Below, one piece after another: positions 1-8,297 of a stretch of 64,000 nucleotides of DNA. The stretch comes from Thioalkalivibrio thiocyanoxidans ARh2 (GTDB taxonomy: Bacteria; Pseudomonadota; Gammaproteobacteria; Ectothiorhodospirales; Ectothiorhodospiraceae). The position numbers and the translations under genes were made by a program. The notes under the pieces were generated by a model, which was given only the letters and a program-made list of their open reading frames with translations, ran no database searches and had not been told where the DNA came from. Position 1 is the first letter of the stretch, and the number at the start of each line of letters is the position of its first letter. The DNA lies in assembly GCF_000385215.1 (NCBI RefSeq), contig NZ_ARQK01000046.1, positions 1 to 64,000 of the forward strand. Reading direction: 5' to 3'.

Positions 1-94
1 ATGGATGGAGGCAAGGTATTCCGACATCCTGGGCACGCGCGGCCTGCGGCCCTGGCGTGCCGCGCCCGCCAGCGGGCGCCAAGACCCATCGTAG
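1..94 (+). CDS. 3' end of an unidentified gene (partial)
   Basis: The window opens inside a plus-strand gene. Frame 2 stays open from base 2 to a TAG at 92-94 and encodes about 30 C-terminal residues ending GRQDPS. Nearly all its codons end in G or C, as in the real genes here, so I prefer it to frame 1, which also stays open as far as a TAA at 127-129. The stop codon is provided by the GTAG head of the repeat that starts at 91. The fragment is too short to name. Confidence 0.45.
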   Translation, partial: WMEARYSDILGTRGLRPWRAAPASGRQDPS

Positions 95-178
95 GATGTG
101 ATGAGCGCAGCGAATCGCATCAGGATTAACCCCGACGTCGGAGCGGTGCGTTTCGCTGCGCTCAACGGCACCCTACGG
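91..178. repeat. Pair of inverted REP-like palindromes (BIME-like)
   Basis: Two related units face each other. The left unit (91-121) starts GTAGGATGTGAT and ends AATCGCATC. The right unit (145-178), read on the minus strand, starts GTAGGGTGCC and ends AAACGCACC. Both carry the same core GAGCGCAGCG. Each unit is a GTAG head plus an imperfect stem-loop, and the two units can also pair with each other. This is the layout of REP elements mobilised by RAYT transposases. A single related copy lies at 29469-29500. Confidence 0.7.
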
Positions 179-514
179 CATACGGGATAGCCAGAAGCGC
201 TGGAACACGACTGGTTTTGACCTTCCCTCCCGATATGAGCCCCTTGTGGAGGGCGTGACAGGCCGGGAGAAGGCGCTGACTGTCTGAGCGGAGCGACAGC
301 GCAGCGAGTTTCAGCGCCGCCGGCCTGGCGCGTCCGGAGCAAGGTCCCCGGGCGAATCCCGGGCGTGTTTCTTGGTTATTTCTTTGCACGAGCAAAGAAG
401 TAACTCGGGGTGCGCTCGCGAGTGAGCGCTTGGCGGGCGGCGGACCGAAACCACCGTAAACACTGAAAGACGAACCAGGCCCAGCCCTAGAGCGCAGGGC
501 GCGACGAAGCGCGG
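179..514. other. Non-coding, repeat-like stretch
   Basis: I see no convincing gene here. A 77-codon minus-strand frame across 162-395 has no homology that I recognise and overlaps the REP pair. The stretch contains a perfect 8-bp hairpin (TTCTTTGC at 380-387, GCAAAGAA at 392-399, loop ACGA). From memory, it resembles a dispersed non-coding repeat seen in other gammaproteobacterial genomes, but I cannot check that here. Confidence 0.4.
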
Positions 515-1081
515 TCAGTCGTGGGCGGCGGCGGGCGGCAGCTGGATGAAATGCTCGCGGTAGACGCGGAGTTCGTCGATGGAGTCGCGGATGTCCTGCA
601 GCGCCTGGTGCGAGGCGTTCTTCTGCAGCTTCGAGAGAACGTCCGGTGCCCAGCGCCGGGCCAGCTCCTTGAGCGTGGAGACGTCCAGGTTGCGGTAGTG
701 GAAATAGGCCTCAAGCTCCGGCATCAGGCGCGCCATGAAACGCCGATCCTGGCAGATGGAGTTCCCGCACATCGGCGAGGCCCCCTTCGGAACATAGTCG
801 GACAGGAAGTCGATGGTCTCGCGCTCGGCGGCGGCCGCATCCGTACTGCTGTGACGGATGCGCTCGATCAGGCCGGAGGCCCCATGCGTGCTCCGATTCC
901 ATTCGTCCATCGCATCCAGCACATCCGGCGGCTGGTAGATCGCGAGGACCGGCCCCTCCGCCAGGATATTCAGCTCCTTGTCGGTGATGATGGTCGCTAC
1001 CTCGATGATGCGGTCGTTCTGGGGATCCAGCCCGGTCATCTCGAGGTCGATCCAGATCAGGTTTTCGGCGCTCGCTGCCAT
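515..1081 (-). CDS. orn: Oligoribonuclease
   Basis: A 188-residue DEDDh 3'-5' exoribonuclease that degrades short oligoribonucleotides, including pGpG from c-di-GMP breakdown. The N-terminus shows the metal-binding signature [12 protein letters not shown] (residues about 9-20). [11 protein letters not shown] and [13 protein letters not shown] carry the later acidic and histidine positions. The size is normal for Orn. I place the start at ATG 1081, preceded by AAAGGAG at good spacing; the open frame continues upstream but that part is not conserved. The cytochrome gene lies divergently upstream. Confidence 0.96.
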   Translation of the reverse strand: MAASAENLIWIDLEMTGLDPQNDRIIEVATIITDKELNILAEGPVLAIYQPPDVLDAMDEWNRSTHGASGLIERIRHSSTDAAAAERETIDFLSDYVPKGASPMCGNSICQDRRFMARLMPELEAYFHYRNLDVSTLKELARRWAPDVLSKLQKNASHQALQDIRDSIDELRVYREHFIQLPPAAAHD

Positions 1082-1222
1082 GCCCGCTCCTTTCCTGTGC
1101 GCTCGAAGTCTATCATCATGGTTCAGGTCGACGCTGACGGTATTGCGCAGCCATGCCATTCGATCGGCGTCTTCCCGGGGCCCTGCGGGCCCGCTGGACC
1201 CATCCCCACAGAGGAGGGAATC

Positions 1223-1534
1223 ATGCGACTGATCACCACAAGCCTTGCCGCCCTGACACTGGGACTCGGACTGCCCCTGGGTACCGTGCAGGCGGATGAC
1301 ATCCAGAAGGGCAACAACCTGCATCAGGACAACTGCATCAGCTGTCATGCCGACATGGTCGGTGGCGACGGTACCGACCTGTACACGCGCGACAATCGGA
1401 TTGTCGGCGACTACGACCACCTCGTGCGGCAGGTGAACAACTGCAACGCGCAACTGGGCACCAACTGGTTTGACGACGAGATCAACGCGGTGGTGGCCTA
1501 CCTCAATTCGGAGTACTACCAGTTCGATGAGTGA
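1223..1534 (+). CDS. Small periplasmic c-type cytochrome
   Basis: A 103-residue protein with a clear signal peptide (about residues 1-24, ending TVQA) and one haem-binding CISCH motif. It is a short single-haem cytochrome exported to the periplasm and probably carries electrons. The only methionine after the haem motif is four residues beyond its histidine (HADMVGG), so the usual distal Met ligand of class I cytochromes is not evident. A further cysteine occurs in [16 protein letters not shown] precedes the ATG. It overlaps phhB by 8 bases. Confidence 0.85.
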   Translation: MRLITTSLAALTLGLGLPLGTVQADDIQKGNNLHQDNCISCHADMVGGDGTDLYTRDNRIVGDYDHLVRQVNNCNAQLGTNWFDDEINAVVAYLNSEYYQFDE

Positions 1535-1862
1535 TCTAAAGACCAAGCACTGCCAGGCCTGCGAAGGATTTACCGAGCCGATGTCACGCGAGAGCGCCGA
1601 GCGCGGCCTCGGCCAGCTGGACGGCCACTGGGGCATCGACGAGGCCGGCCACAGCATCCAGCGAAGCTTCAAGTTCAAGAACTTCCACGAGACCATGGCA
1701 TTCGTGAACGCGGTGGCCTGGATCGCACATGTCGAGGACCACCACCCGGACATGGCGGTGGGCTACAACCGCTGCTCGGTGCAGTTCTCGACCCACGCGG
1801 TGGGCGGTCTGACGGAAAACGACTTTATCTGCGCCGCCCGCATCGATGCGTTGTTCGACTAG
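1527..1862 (+). CDS. phhB: Pterin-4a-carbinolamine dehydratase family protein
   Basis: A 111-residue protein with the hallmark motif [14 protein letters not shown] (residues about 67-80), whose histidines form the pterin dehydratase active site. The family dehydrates 4a-hydroxytetrahydropterin and can also act as a small accessory or dimerisation factor (DCoH). No phenylalanine hydroxylase gene lies nearby, so a stand-alone or moonlighting role is possible. The ATG at 1527 lies inside the end of the cytochrome gene, which suggests translational coupling. Confidence 0.92.
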   Translation: MSDLKTKHCQACEGFTEPMSRESAERGLGQLDGHWGIDEAGHSIQRSFKFKNFHETMAFVNAVAWIAHVEDHHPDMAVGYNRCSVQFSTHAVGGLTENDFICAARIDALFD

Positions 1863-1887
1863 CCCGCTGACTGGCACGAAACCGGCA

Positions 1888-1922
1888 CCGACCGGTCCGC
1901 ACTCTTGAGCCGGACCGGTCGG
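1888..1922 (+). promoter_or_regulatory. Perfect 12-bp inverted repeat around the rsgA start
   Basis: CCGACCGGTCCG (1888-1899) and CGGACCGGTCGG (1911-1922) form a perfect stem with an 11-base loop. The loop contains TTG 1905, the only plausible start for full-length rsgA. No T-run follows, so this is not a classic Rho-independent terminator. It could end phhB transcription or mask rsgA initiation. Confidence 0.6.
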
Positions 1923-2789
1923 GTTCATGCCCGGCACAACCAGATGGCCGACATCGCGGCGCCGGAGGACGCGGAGCCGCGCCGAATCCGCCTGCACCGG
2001 CGCCTGAAGGATCTCGCCTGTGGTGATCGCGTGGAGCTGGACGCGGCCGGCGAGCAGGTTCAGCGGCGCCTGCCCCGGGATAACACCCTAGTGCGCCAGG
2101 ACGGCTTTGGCCGACGCAAGGTCATCGCGGCCAACATCGACACCGTCTGGATCGTGATCGCACCCTCTCCAATGCCGGCGCGCTACCTGATCGACCGCTT
2201 CCTGGTCGCGGTGTACAACCTGCCGGCACGGCCACGGATCCTGGTGAACAAGCAGGACACGGGACCTGCCGCGCCCTCGGAGTGGCTGGCCCCCTACGCC
2301 CATCTGGACCTGGATCCCCTGCATGTCAGTGCCCGCAGCGGCTACGGACTGGACGCCCTGGCCGAGGCCGCCCGGGGGCATACCAACATCCTGATCGGGC
2401 AGTCGGGTGTGGGCAAGTCCTCGCTGATCGCCGCGCTGCTGGAGCGCCATGGCAGCGGCGAGATCAAGCTTCCGGAAACAGGGGATCTCGGCGCATCCGG
2501 CGAGGGCCGCCACACGACGGTCACGGCGCAGTGGTATCCACTGACGGGGGGTGGTGCCTGGATCGACTCGCCGGGCGTGCGCGACTTTACGCCGGAACTG
2601 GAATCCATCGACGCGCTGGTGCGCGGGTTTCCGGATATCGAGGCGCTTGGCGAGGGTTGCCGTTTCCGCAACTGCCGCCACCAGACCGAACCCGACTGCG
2701 CGGTACGGGACGCCGTTGATCAAGGCCCCCTGCCTGCTGCACGGCTCGATGCCTGGAATGCGCTATTGGAGACGCTGGAGAAACACTGA
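1905..2789 (+). CDS. rsgA: Ribosome small subunit GTPase RsgA
   Basis: A 294-residue circularly permuted GTPase that acts in late 30S maturation. The G motifs appear in permuted order: G4 LVNKQD, then G1 GQSGVGKSS, then G3 DSPGV. A C-terminal zinc-binding block follows (CRFRNCRHQTEPDC). The N-terminal OB-fold begins GRVHARH and matches the family, so the protein must start upstream of it. TTG 1905 is the only in-frame start codon before it; ATG 1944 would cut into the OB-fold. No Shine-Dalgarno sequence is evident, and the start sits in a hairpin loop. Confidence 0.93.
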   Translation: MSRTGRVHARHNQMADIAAPEDAEPRRIRLHRRLKDLACGDRVELDAAGEQVQRRLPRDNTLVRQDGFGRRKVIAANIDTVWIVIAPSPMPARYLIDRFLVAVYNLPARPRILVNKQDTGPAAPSEWLAPYAHLDLDPLHVSARSGYGLDALAEAARGHTNILIGQSGVGKSSLIAALLERHGSGEIKLPETGDLGASGEGRHTTVTAQWYPLTGGGAWIDSPGVRDFTPELESIDALVRGFPDIEALGEGCRFRNCRHQTEPDCAVRDAVDQGPLPAARLDAWNALLETLEKH

Positions 2790-2815
2790 TTCTCCGAGCA
2801 ACCCCGGCAGAACGA

Positions 2816-3712
2816 CTAGAACGTCAGTCCCATCTCCACGCCGACCACCGAGGATGACGGGTCGCGGGTGCTCTCGAAATCGAGGCGGTCGGACATCCAG
2901 TCGCTCGAGGTATTCAGCGAGTAGTCGTCGTAGTACAGGCTCAGCGACAGTTCGGACTGGTTCTGCAGACGCAGACGGCTGTCGATGCTGAGATAACCCG
3001 CGCTACGACCGAGCTCGCGATGACGGGTCCCGTAGCCAAAACCCAGTGCATCATCCTCGCCCGCCAGCGACTGGCGCACGCCGACCCGGAACTGGCTGTC
3101 AAAGCGGCCGGACGCAAAGGTCGGCCCAAAGCTGAAGTCGGTGAAATAGGCCGTGGACTCGCTCTCCGGGCCCAGGTCGGACCATCCCGGACGGGTCTCC
3201 ATGCCCAGCCCCAGATTCAGGCCATAGCCGAATCCGGCACCCAGCTCCTGGTGATAGGCCCCTTCCACCTCGAACAGGCGGCTGGAGAGAACGCCCATAC
3301 CGGACTCCTCACCGGGCAGGCCACCGGTGGTCTCGGTGCGCAGCGTCAGCTGATAGCGCCAGTCGCGACTCGCCGAGGCGGGCTCCGGGTCGGTCATCGG
3401 CAGGACGTTCGGCGCAGAGCGGCCCGCACCACCGACCGGCTCCATGCCCACCGGGTCCACCACGGTCCCGCGCTCGGATTCGTACTCGGCTTCATCGACA
3501 CGATCCGGGTCGCCAAGCGTCGACTCGGTACTCGTGGGGGTATACGTCAGGGAATAACGGTCATCGGCGTGCGCCACGCTGGTCGCGGCGAAGCCGAACC
3601 ACACGGCCAGCGCTAGCGGTGCCAGCGCGTACGGCACGCGAGCAGGCACCAGCCTCGGGCTGTTGCCTCGCGCTGCTTGCCTGGCTTCACCGTGATGATT
3701 CCGTCGCGTCAC
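2816..3712 (-). CDS. Probable outer-membrane beta-barrel protein, unknown function
   Basis: A protein of about 298 residues with a hydrophobic N-terminal segment and a signal-peptide-like cleavage site (SVAHA before DDRY). The rest has alternating polar and hydrophobic stretches rich in Gly, Ser, Tyr and Asp and ends in Phe, as is typical of outer-membrane barrels. I do not recognise the family. The GTG at 3712 is an uncertain start; other GTG codons closer to the signal peptide are possible. It is convergent with rsgA and lies 30 bases downstream of the HIT gene on the same strand. Confidence 0.7.
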   Translation of the reverse strand: MTRRNHHGEARQAARGNSPRLVPARVPYALAPLALAVWFGFAATSVAHADDRYSLTYTPTSTESTLGDPDRVDEAEYESERGTVVDPVGMEPVGGAGRSAPNVLPMTDPEPASASRDWRYQLTLRTETTGGLPGEESGMGVLSSRLFEVEGAYHQELGAGFGYGLNLGLGMETRPGWSDLGPESESTAYFTDFSFGPTFASGRFDSQFRVGVRQSLAGEDDALGFGYGTRHRELGRSAGYLSIDSRLRLQNQSELSLSLYYDDYSLNTSSDWMSDRLDFESTRDPSSSVVGVEMGLTF

Positions 3713-3741
3713 GCCGTATCGTCCGTGTTGTGTTCTCTCGA

Positions 3742-4086
3742 TCAGCCCGGGGGCCAGCTCAGCGCGCGACCGCCCAGTACGTGCATGTGTACATGGTAGA
3801 CCGTCTGGCCGCCGTCTTGGTTGCAGTTCATCACGGTTCGATAACCGTTTTCCGCAAATTCGCGATCGCGTGCGATCTGTGCCGCAACATGCGCCATGTG
3901 CCCAATGACCGGCGCCGTCTCGGCGGTGAGTTCGTTCAGGGTGGCGATGTGCTGTTTCGGGATCACCAGCACATGCGTCGGGGCCTGGGGATTCAGGTCT
4001 TCGAAGGCCAGAACCTGGTCGTCCTCGAACACGACCTTCGCCGGGATCTCCCCCGCGACGATCTTGCAAAAGATGCAGTCGGCCAT
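3742..4086 (-). CDS. hinT: HIT family protein (HinT-like nucleotide phosphoramidase)
   Basis: A 114-residue HIT protein with the histidine triad HVHMHVLGGR near the C-terminus and the usual N-terminal CIFCKIVAGEIPA. HinT proteins hydrolyse nucleoside phosphoramidates such as AMP-lysine. Length and motifs match bacterial HinT. TTAGGAG lies just ahead of the ATG. It is followed 29 bases later by the outer-membrane protein gene, so the two may be co-transcribed. Confidence 0.93.
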   Translation of the reverse strand: MADCIFCKIVAGEIPAKVVFEDDQVLAFEDLNPQAPTHVLVIPKQHIATLNELTAETAPVIGHMAHVAAQIARDREFAENGYRTVMNCNQDGGQTVYHVHMHVLGGRALSWPPG

Positions 4087-4161
4087 CTTCTTCTCCTAAA
4101 CGACGCGCGGATTTATATCAGGGAATGGTAATGGATTCAACGCGCCAACGGCGCAGGCGGC

Positions 4162-4752
4162 TCAGTACTCGCGACGCCCGGACAGGGCATGCGCAAGGGT
4201 GCCCGCATCGATGTACTCGAGCTCGCCGCCGGTAGGGATCCCCTGCGCGATGCGCGTGGCACGAATGCCGTGACGCGCGGCCATTTCGGCCAGGTAGTGC
4301 GCGGTGACCTCGCCCTCGACCGAGGTATTGGTCGCCAGGATCAGCTCGCGCACGCCATCCTCCTGCAGACGCGCTTCCAGCCGATCCAGCCCCAGCTCTT
4401 CGGGGCCAATACCGTCCAGCGGCGACAGCCGGCCCAGCAGGACATGGAAGCGGCCGGTGAAGTCGGTCGCCGACTCGATGGCCATCACATCGCCCGGACT
4501 CTCGACCACGCAGACCACGCCCGGGTCGCGCTCGGGATCGGCGCAACGAGAACAGACCTCGGCCGTGGTCAGCGTTCGGCACACCTGGCAGTGCCCGACG
4601 CGCTCGACCGCCTGATCGACTGCGCGCGCCAGCCGGCGCGCACCGTCACGGTCACGCTCCAGCAAGTGCAGCGCCATGCGCCGCGCGGATTTGGCACCGA
4701 CGCCCGGCAGGCATCGCAGCGCCTGCACCAGCTCGTCGAGTTCAGCGTCCAT
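4162..4752 (-). CDS. recR: Recombination mediator RecR
   Basis: A 196-residue RecFOR-pathway protein that helps RecA load at gaps. An N-terminal helix-hairpin-helix (LPGVGAKSARRMALHLL) is followed by a four-cysteine zinc finger (CQVCRTLTTAEVCSRC) and a Toprim domain (VVCVVESPGDVMAIE to EGEVTAHYL). Length is normal. It is the last gene of dnaX-ybaB-recR, a conserved bacterial order. Confidence 0.97.
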   Translation of the reverse strand: MDAELDELVQALRCLPGVGAKSARRMALHLLERDRDGARRLARAVDQAVERVGHCQVCRTLTTAEVCSRCADPERDPGVVCVVESPGDVMAIESATDFTGRFHVLLGRLSPLDGIGPEELGLDRLEARLQEDGVRELILATNTSVEGEVTAHYLAEMAARHGIRATRIAQGIPTGGELEYIDAGTLAHALSGRREY

Positions 4753-4773
4753 TCGGGATCGGGACAGACGCGG

Positions 4774-5100
4774 TCAGAACGGCAGCTTCATCCCGGCCGG
4801 CAGGCCCATGCCCTGGGTCAGGCTGCCCATGCGTTCCTGGGTGGTGGACTCGACCTTCTGCACGGCGTCATTGATGGCCGCGGCCACCAGGTCCTCGATC
4901 ATGTCGCGGTCGTCATCCAGCAGGCTGGGGTCGATCTTGACCCGACGCACCGCGTACTTGCCGGTCATGACAACGCTGACCAGACCGCCACCCGCCTGGC
5001 CCTCGATCTCCATCTCGGCCAGTTCGGCCTGCACCTTCTGCATGTCTTCCTGCATCTTCTGGGCCTGTTTCATCAGGCCACCCATGCCACCTTTCATCAT
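4774..5100 (-). CDS. ybaB: YbaB/EbfC family nucleoid-associated protein
   Basis: A 108-residue DNA-binding dimer of the YbaB family: a Met/Gly-rich N-terminus ([20 protein letters not shown]), the conserved core [14 protein letters not shown], and a C-terminal helix. The start is ATG 5100, with AGGAG upstream; the longer frame to 5139 is not conserved. It sits between dnaX and recR, as in most bacteria. Confidence 0.96.
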   Translation of the reverse strand: MMKGGMGGLMKQAQKMQEDMQKVQAELAEMEIEGQAGGGLVSVVMTGKYAVRRVKIDPSLLDDDRDMIEDLVAAAINDAVQKVESTTQERMGSLTQGMGLPAGMKLPF

Positions 5101-5148
5101 GTTTTCACTCTCCTGCCCCACGCCACGCGCGGGGGTCAATCGTTCAAT

Positions 5149-6945
5149 TTAGTGCGCCGCAGGCGGCGCCTCGCCCGACGGGGAGTCGCCCCCACAGTCC
5201 TCACGAATGCGCACCGTGCCCAGTTCGGCCCCGAAGGCCTCGCCCAGGGCCTGTACCACCGGGTCCTCGCGCATCATCGTCTCGGCGCTAGCCTGACGCT
5301 CGGCTGCGTCTGCCGCAAGCCGCGCGGCGGGCGTGGCCTCCGATGGCTGTGTCTGGTCGACAATCTCCAGCCGGACCGAGTGCCCGAGGCGTTCTTCCAG
5401 GGCCTCCTTCAGGCGCACCCGGGTCCGCTCGGTATACAGCGTACCCGGGGCCAGGGCGATCACGACGCCTTCGTCATCCAGCTTCTTCAACTCGCCGTGC
5501 CGCGCGAGTTCGCGCACCGTCCCGGTCGGCAGGCCTTCCGTAAAGCGATACCAGTCAAAGGCCCCGGAATCCGGCTCCCGGACCACGGACGGCGCAGCGG
5601 CCGCTGGCGCCGGGGACGTGGCGGGCTCGGCGTCCCGGGGCGATTGCGCAGCGGTCGGCCCGATAGCCGGGCCGGGTTCCGGCTCGCGCACCTGTTCCTG
5701 TACCCGTTCGCGCGACGATTCTGGCACGGGGGGCGGAGTCGGTCGCGCCCCCGTGGTGTCCGGCCGCGCCGCGGCCGAATCCCCACCCTGGCCGGATCGC
5801 GGCGCGGCCAGGGTCCCGCCCGGGCGCTCGTTGGGGACAGCGCCCTCACCGGGCGCTTCCGGCCGAAAGGCCAGCAGGCGCAGCAGGGTCATTTCCACCC
5901 CCATCTGCGCATCCGGCGCCCAGGGCAGATCGCGGGCACCGTGGATCAGGATCTGGTAGGTCAGCTGCACGCTCTCCGGATCCACCCGTGCGGCGGTCTC
6001 GCGCGCCCAGAGTCGGGCAGCATCCTCGTCCGTATCCACGCCATCACCGCGAACCACCTGCTCCACCGCTACGCGATGCGCCAGGCCTGCGAGCTCGTCC
6101 AGCAGGCGAGCCCAGTCGGGGCCCAATTCCTTGAGTTCCTGCAGCCCCCGCATCAGGCCCGGTCCGTCGCCGGCAAATACCGCATCCAGCAGCCCGGTCA
6201 GGCGGGTTCGCGGCAGCAGGCCCAGCATGTCGCAGGCATCGGCCTCGGTCAGGCGATCGCCACCGTAGGCGATGGCCTGGTCGGTCAGGCTCAGCGCATC
6301 GCGCATGGAGCCCTCGGCCGCCTCGCCCAGACGCAGCAGTGCGCCCGGTTCGGCCTGCAGGCCTTCGGCCTCGAGGATGCGCGTCAGGTGCTCGGCAATC
6401 AGCGCCGGCGGCATCGGCTTGAGGTTGAACTGCAGGCAGCGTGACAGCACGGTGACCGGCAGCTTCTGCGGATCCGTGGTGGCGAGCAGGAATTTGACGT
6501 GATCCGGCGGCTCCTCCAGCGTTTTCAACAATGCGTTGAAACTCTTCTCGGAGAGCATGTGTACCTCGTCAATCAGGTACACCTTGAACCGGCCTGCGGT
6601 CGGCGCATACGAGACGTTGTCCAGCAGCTCGCGGGTATCGTCCACCCGGGTGCGCGACGCGGCATCGACCTCGATGAGATCCAGATGCCGGCCCTCCGCG
6701 ATCTCGACACAGGAGCGGCATTCACCGCAGGGGGTCGGCGTGACGCCTGATTCGCAGTTCAGGCAGCGCGCGAGGATGCGGGCGATCGTGGTCTTGCCCA
6801 CGCCGCGCGTCCCGGCAAACAGGTAGGCATGGTGCAGACGATCCCCGCTCAGGGCATTGGCCAGGGCACGTACCACATGCGGTTGCCCGACCAGGTCCTC
6901 GAAACGACCGGGACGCCATTTGCGGGCCAGAACCTGGTGACTCAT
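5149..6945 (-). CDS. dnaX: DNA polymerase III subunit tau/gamma
   Basis: A 598-residue clamp-loader ATPase. Walker A GTRGVGKT (about residues 45-52) is followed by a zinc-binding cysteine block (CLNC...CGECRSC), Walker B/DEVHM and the SRC sensor region. A Pro/Ala/Glu-rich linker (about 375-450) leads to the C-terminal alpha-binding region. I see no A-run in this gene that would act as the E. coli frameshift site, so a separate gamma product is not predicted by that mechanism. GGGGGAGG precedes the ATG. Confidence 0.97.
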   Translation of the reverse strand: MSHQVLARKWRPGRFEDLVGQPHVVRALANALSGDRLHHAYLFAGTRGVGKTTIARILARCLNCESGVTPTPCGECRSCVEIAEGRHLDLIEVDAASRTRVDDTRELLDNVSYAPTAGRFKVYLIDEVHMLSEKSFNALLKTLEEPPDHVKFLLATTDPQKLPVTVLSRCLQFNLKPMPPALIAEHLTRILEAEGLQAEPGALLRLGEAAEGSMRDALSLTDQAIAYGGDRLTEADACDMLGLLPRTRLTGLLDAVFAGDGPGLMRGLQELKELGPDWARLLDELAGLAHRVAVEQVVRGDGVDTDEDAARLWARETAARVDPESVQLTYQILIHGARDLPWAPDAQMGVEMTLLRLLAFRPEAPGEGAVPNERPGGTLAAPRSGQGGDSAAARPDTTGARPTPPPVPESSRERVQEQVREPEPGPAIGPTAAQSPRDAEPATSPAPAAAAPSVVREPDSGAFDWYRFTEGLPTGTVRELARHGELKKLDDEGVVIALAPGTLYTERTRVRLKEALEERLGHSVRLEIVDQTQPSEATPAARLAADAAERQASAETMMREDPVVQALGEAFGAELGTVRIREDCGGDSPSGEAPPAAH

Positions 6946-7017
6946 GCCTCCCCCGTCAGTGCAGTCTTGCGCGTGCCCGCGTGCGGGGCCATCACCGCAG
7001 GAATCGGGGCCGCAGGG

Positions 7018-7136
<119 letters not shown>

Positions 7137-7367
7137 ATAACGCGGTCCACGAATCGAGATGAACTCGAAATCGGGATCGCAAGCTTCCGGGTTTGTCCGG
7201 GTTACGTCAAGCACACAAAATAGTCTTAACCTAATGACGCAATAGAAACATAAAACTGGATCAATCGAAGGCCAGCCCTTACCTTGATCCCCGTAGTCGG
7301 GAACTACCCCGACCGAACAGAAATCTGCATCCCTGACTGACGACAAGATTAAGAAGGAGGACCCCCT

Positions 7368-8117
7368 ATGGAACTCGAGAATCGTGAAGGCCAGCGCGTA
7401 CCGGAAGTCACCTTCCGCTGCCGCAAGGACAACGACTGGAACGACGTGCGCTCGGAAGACCTGTTCAAGGGTCGCAACGTGGTCGTCTTTGCCCTGCCGG
7501 GCGCGTTCACCCCGACCTGCTCCTCGGCCCACGTGCCGCGCTACAACGAGCTGGCGCCGGTGTTCAAGAAGCACGGCATCGACGAGATCGTCTGCATCTC
7601 GGTCAATGACGGCTTCGTGATGGAGGCCTGGCAGGCCGACCAGCAGGCCGACCGCGTGACCTTCATCGCCGACGGCAACGGCGAGTTCACCGAGCAGATG
7701 GGCATGCTGGTCGACAAGAGCGACCTCGGCTTCGGCTGGCGCTCCTGGCGCTACTCCATGCTGGTGCGCGACGGCGTGATCGAGAAGCAGTTCATCGAAC
7801 CGGACGAGCCGGGCGACCCCTTCGTGGTCTCCGATGCCGACACCATGCTCGCCCATGTCGCGCCGGATGCGGCCTGCCCCGAAGACGTGGTCGTCTTCAC
7901 CAAGCCGGGCTGCCCGTACTGCGCCAGCGCCAAGGAGATGCTGGAGAACGCCGGTCTCGACTATGAAGAGATCGTACTGGGTCGCGACGCCAGCCTGCGC
8001 AGCCTGCGCGCCGCCACCGGTGCGATGACCGTGCCGCAGGTGTTCGTCGGCGGCCACCGCATCGGCGGCTCGGACGATCTGCAGGAGTGGATCTCCCGCG
8101 AAAAGCGGGCGGCGTAA
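7368..8117 (+). CDS. Peroxiredoxin 5-glutaredoxin fusion
   Basis: A 249-residue hybrid enzyme (hyPrx5 type) that reduces peroxides with electrons from glutathione. The N-terminal Prx5 domain (1-160) has its peroxidatic cysteine in the [10 protein letters not shown] motif (Cys51). The C-terminal glutaredoxin domain (about 170-249) has the dithiol site CPYC (182-185) and the TVPQVFVGG signature. AAGGAGG lies just ahead of ATG 7368. Glutathione reductase, its ultimate electron source, is the next gene downstream. Confidence 0.96.
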   Translation: MELENREGQRVPEVTFRCRKDNDWNDVRSEDLFKGRNVVVFALPGAFTPTCSSAHVPRYNELAPVFKKHGIDEIVCISVNDGFVMEAWQADQQADRVTFIADGNGEFTEQMGMLVDKSDLGFGWRSWRYSMLVRDGVIEKQFIEPDEPGDPFVVSDADTMLAHVAPDAACPEDVVVFTKPGCPYCASAKEMLENAGLDYEEIVLGRDASLRSLRAATGAMTVPQVFVGGHRIGGSDDLQEWISREKRAA

Positions 8118-8179
8118 GTCGTCTCTGCCCCTCGGGGCGGGTTCTGTCCCGCCCCGGGTGGTCACCCGGAACATGGGTG

Positions 8180-8229
8180 GCCATCCGTGTCCGGATGCCC
8201 GCACAGACGGACGTCCGGACACGGATGGC
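8180..8229. repeat. Long perfect inverted repeat in the prx-gor gap
   Basis: Two perfect 16-bp arms (8180-8195 and 8214-8229) flank an 18-base loop. Each arm contains a smaller palindrome (CATCCG/CGGATG on the left), so it can also form two short hairpins. A separate 9-bp hairpin (8133-8156) sits just after the peroxiredoxin gene. No T-runs follow either. The long repeat lies 68 bases ahead of the glutathione reductase start. Confidence 0.75.
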
Positions 8230-8297
8230 AGATCCTGGCGCCCGCGCGAAACGCGGCCGTCATGTAACACTTTCACCGAAACCTTCAAGGAATCGAA

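Noticed and set aside
162-395. 77-codon minus-strand frame near the left edge
   Set aside because: It overlaps a REP-like repeat and a hairpin and has no recognisable protein features; probably non-coding repeat DNA.
5700-5900. Search for a dnaX programmed frameshift site
   Set aside because: No A-rich slippery heptamer is visible in the linker region, so I do not predict a gamma product by that route.
4189-6444. A 751-codon open frame on the plus strand
   Set aside because: It is the shadow of recR, ybaB and dnaX, with low-complexity His/Gln/Arg composition.
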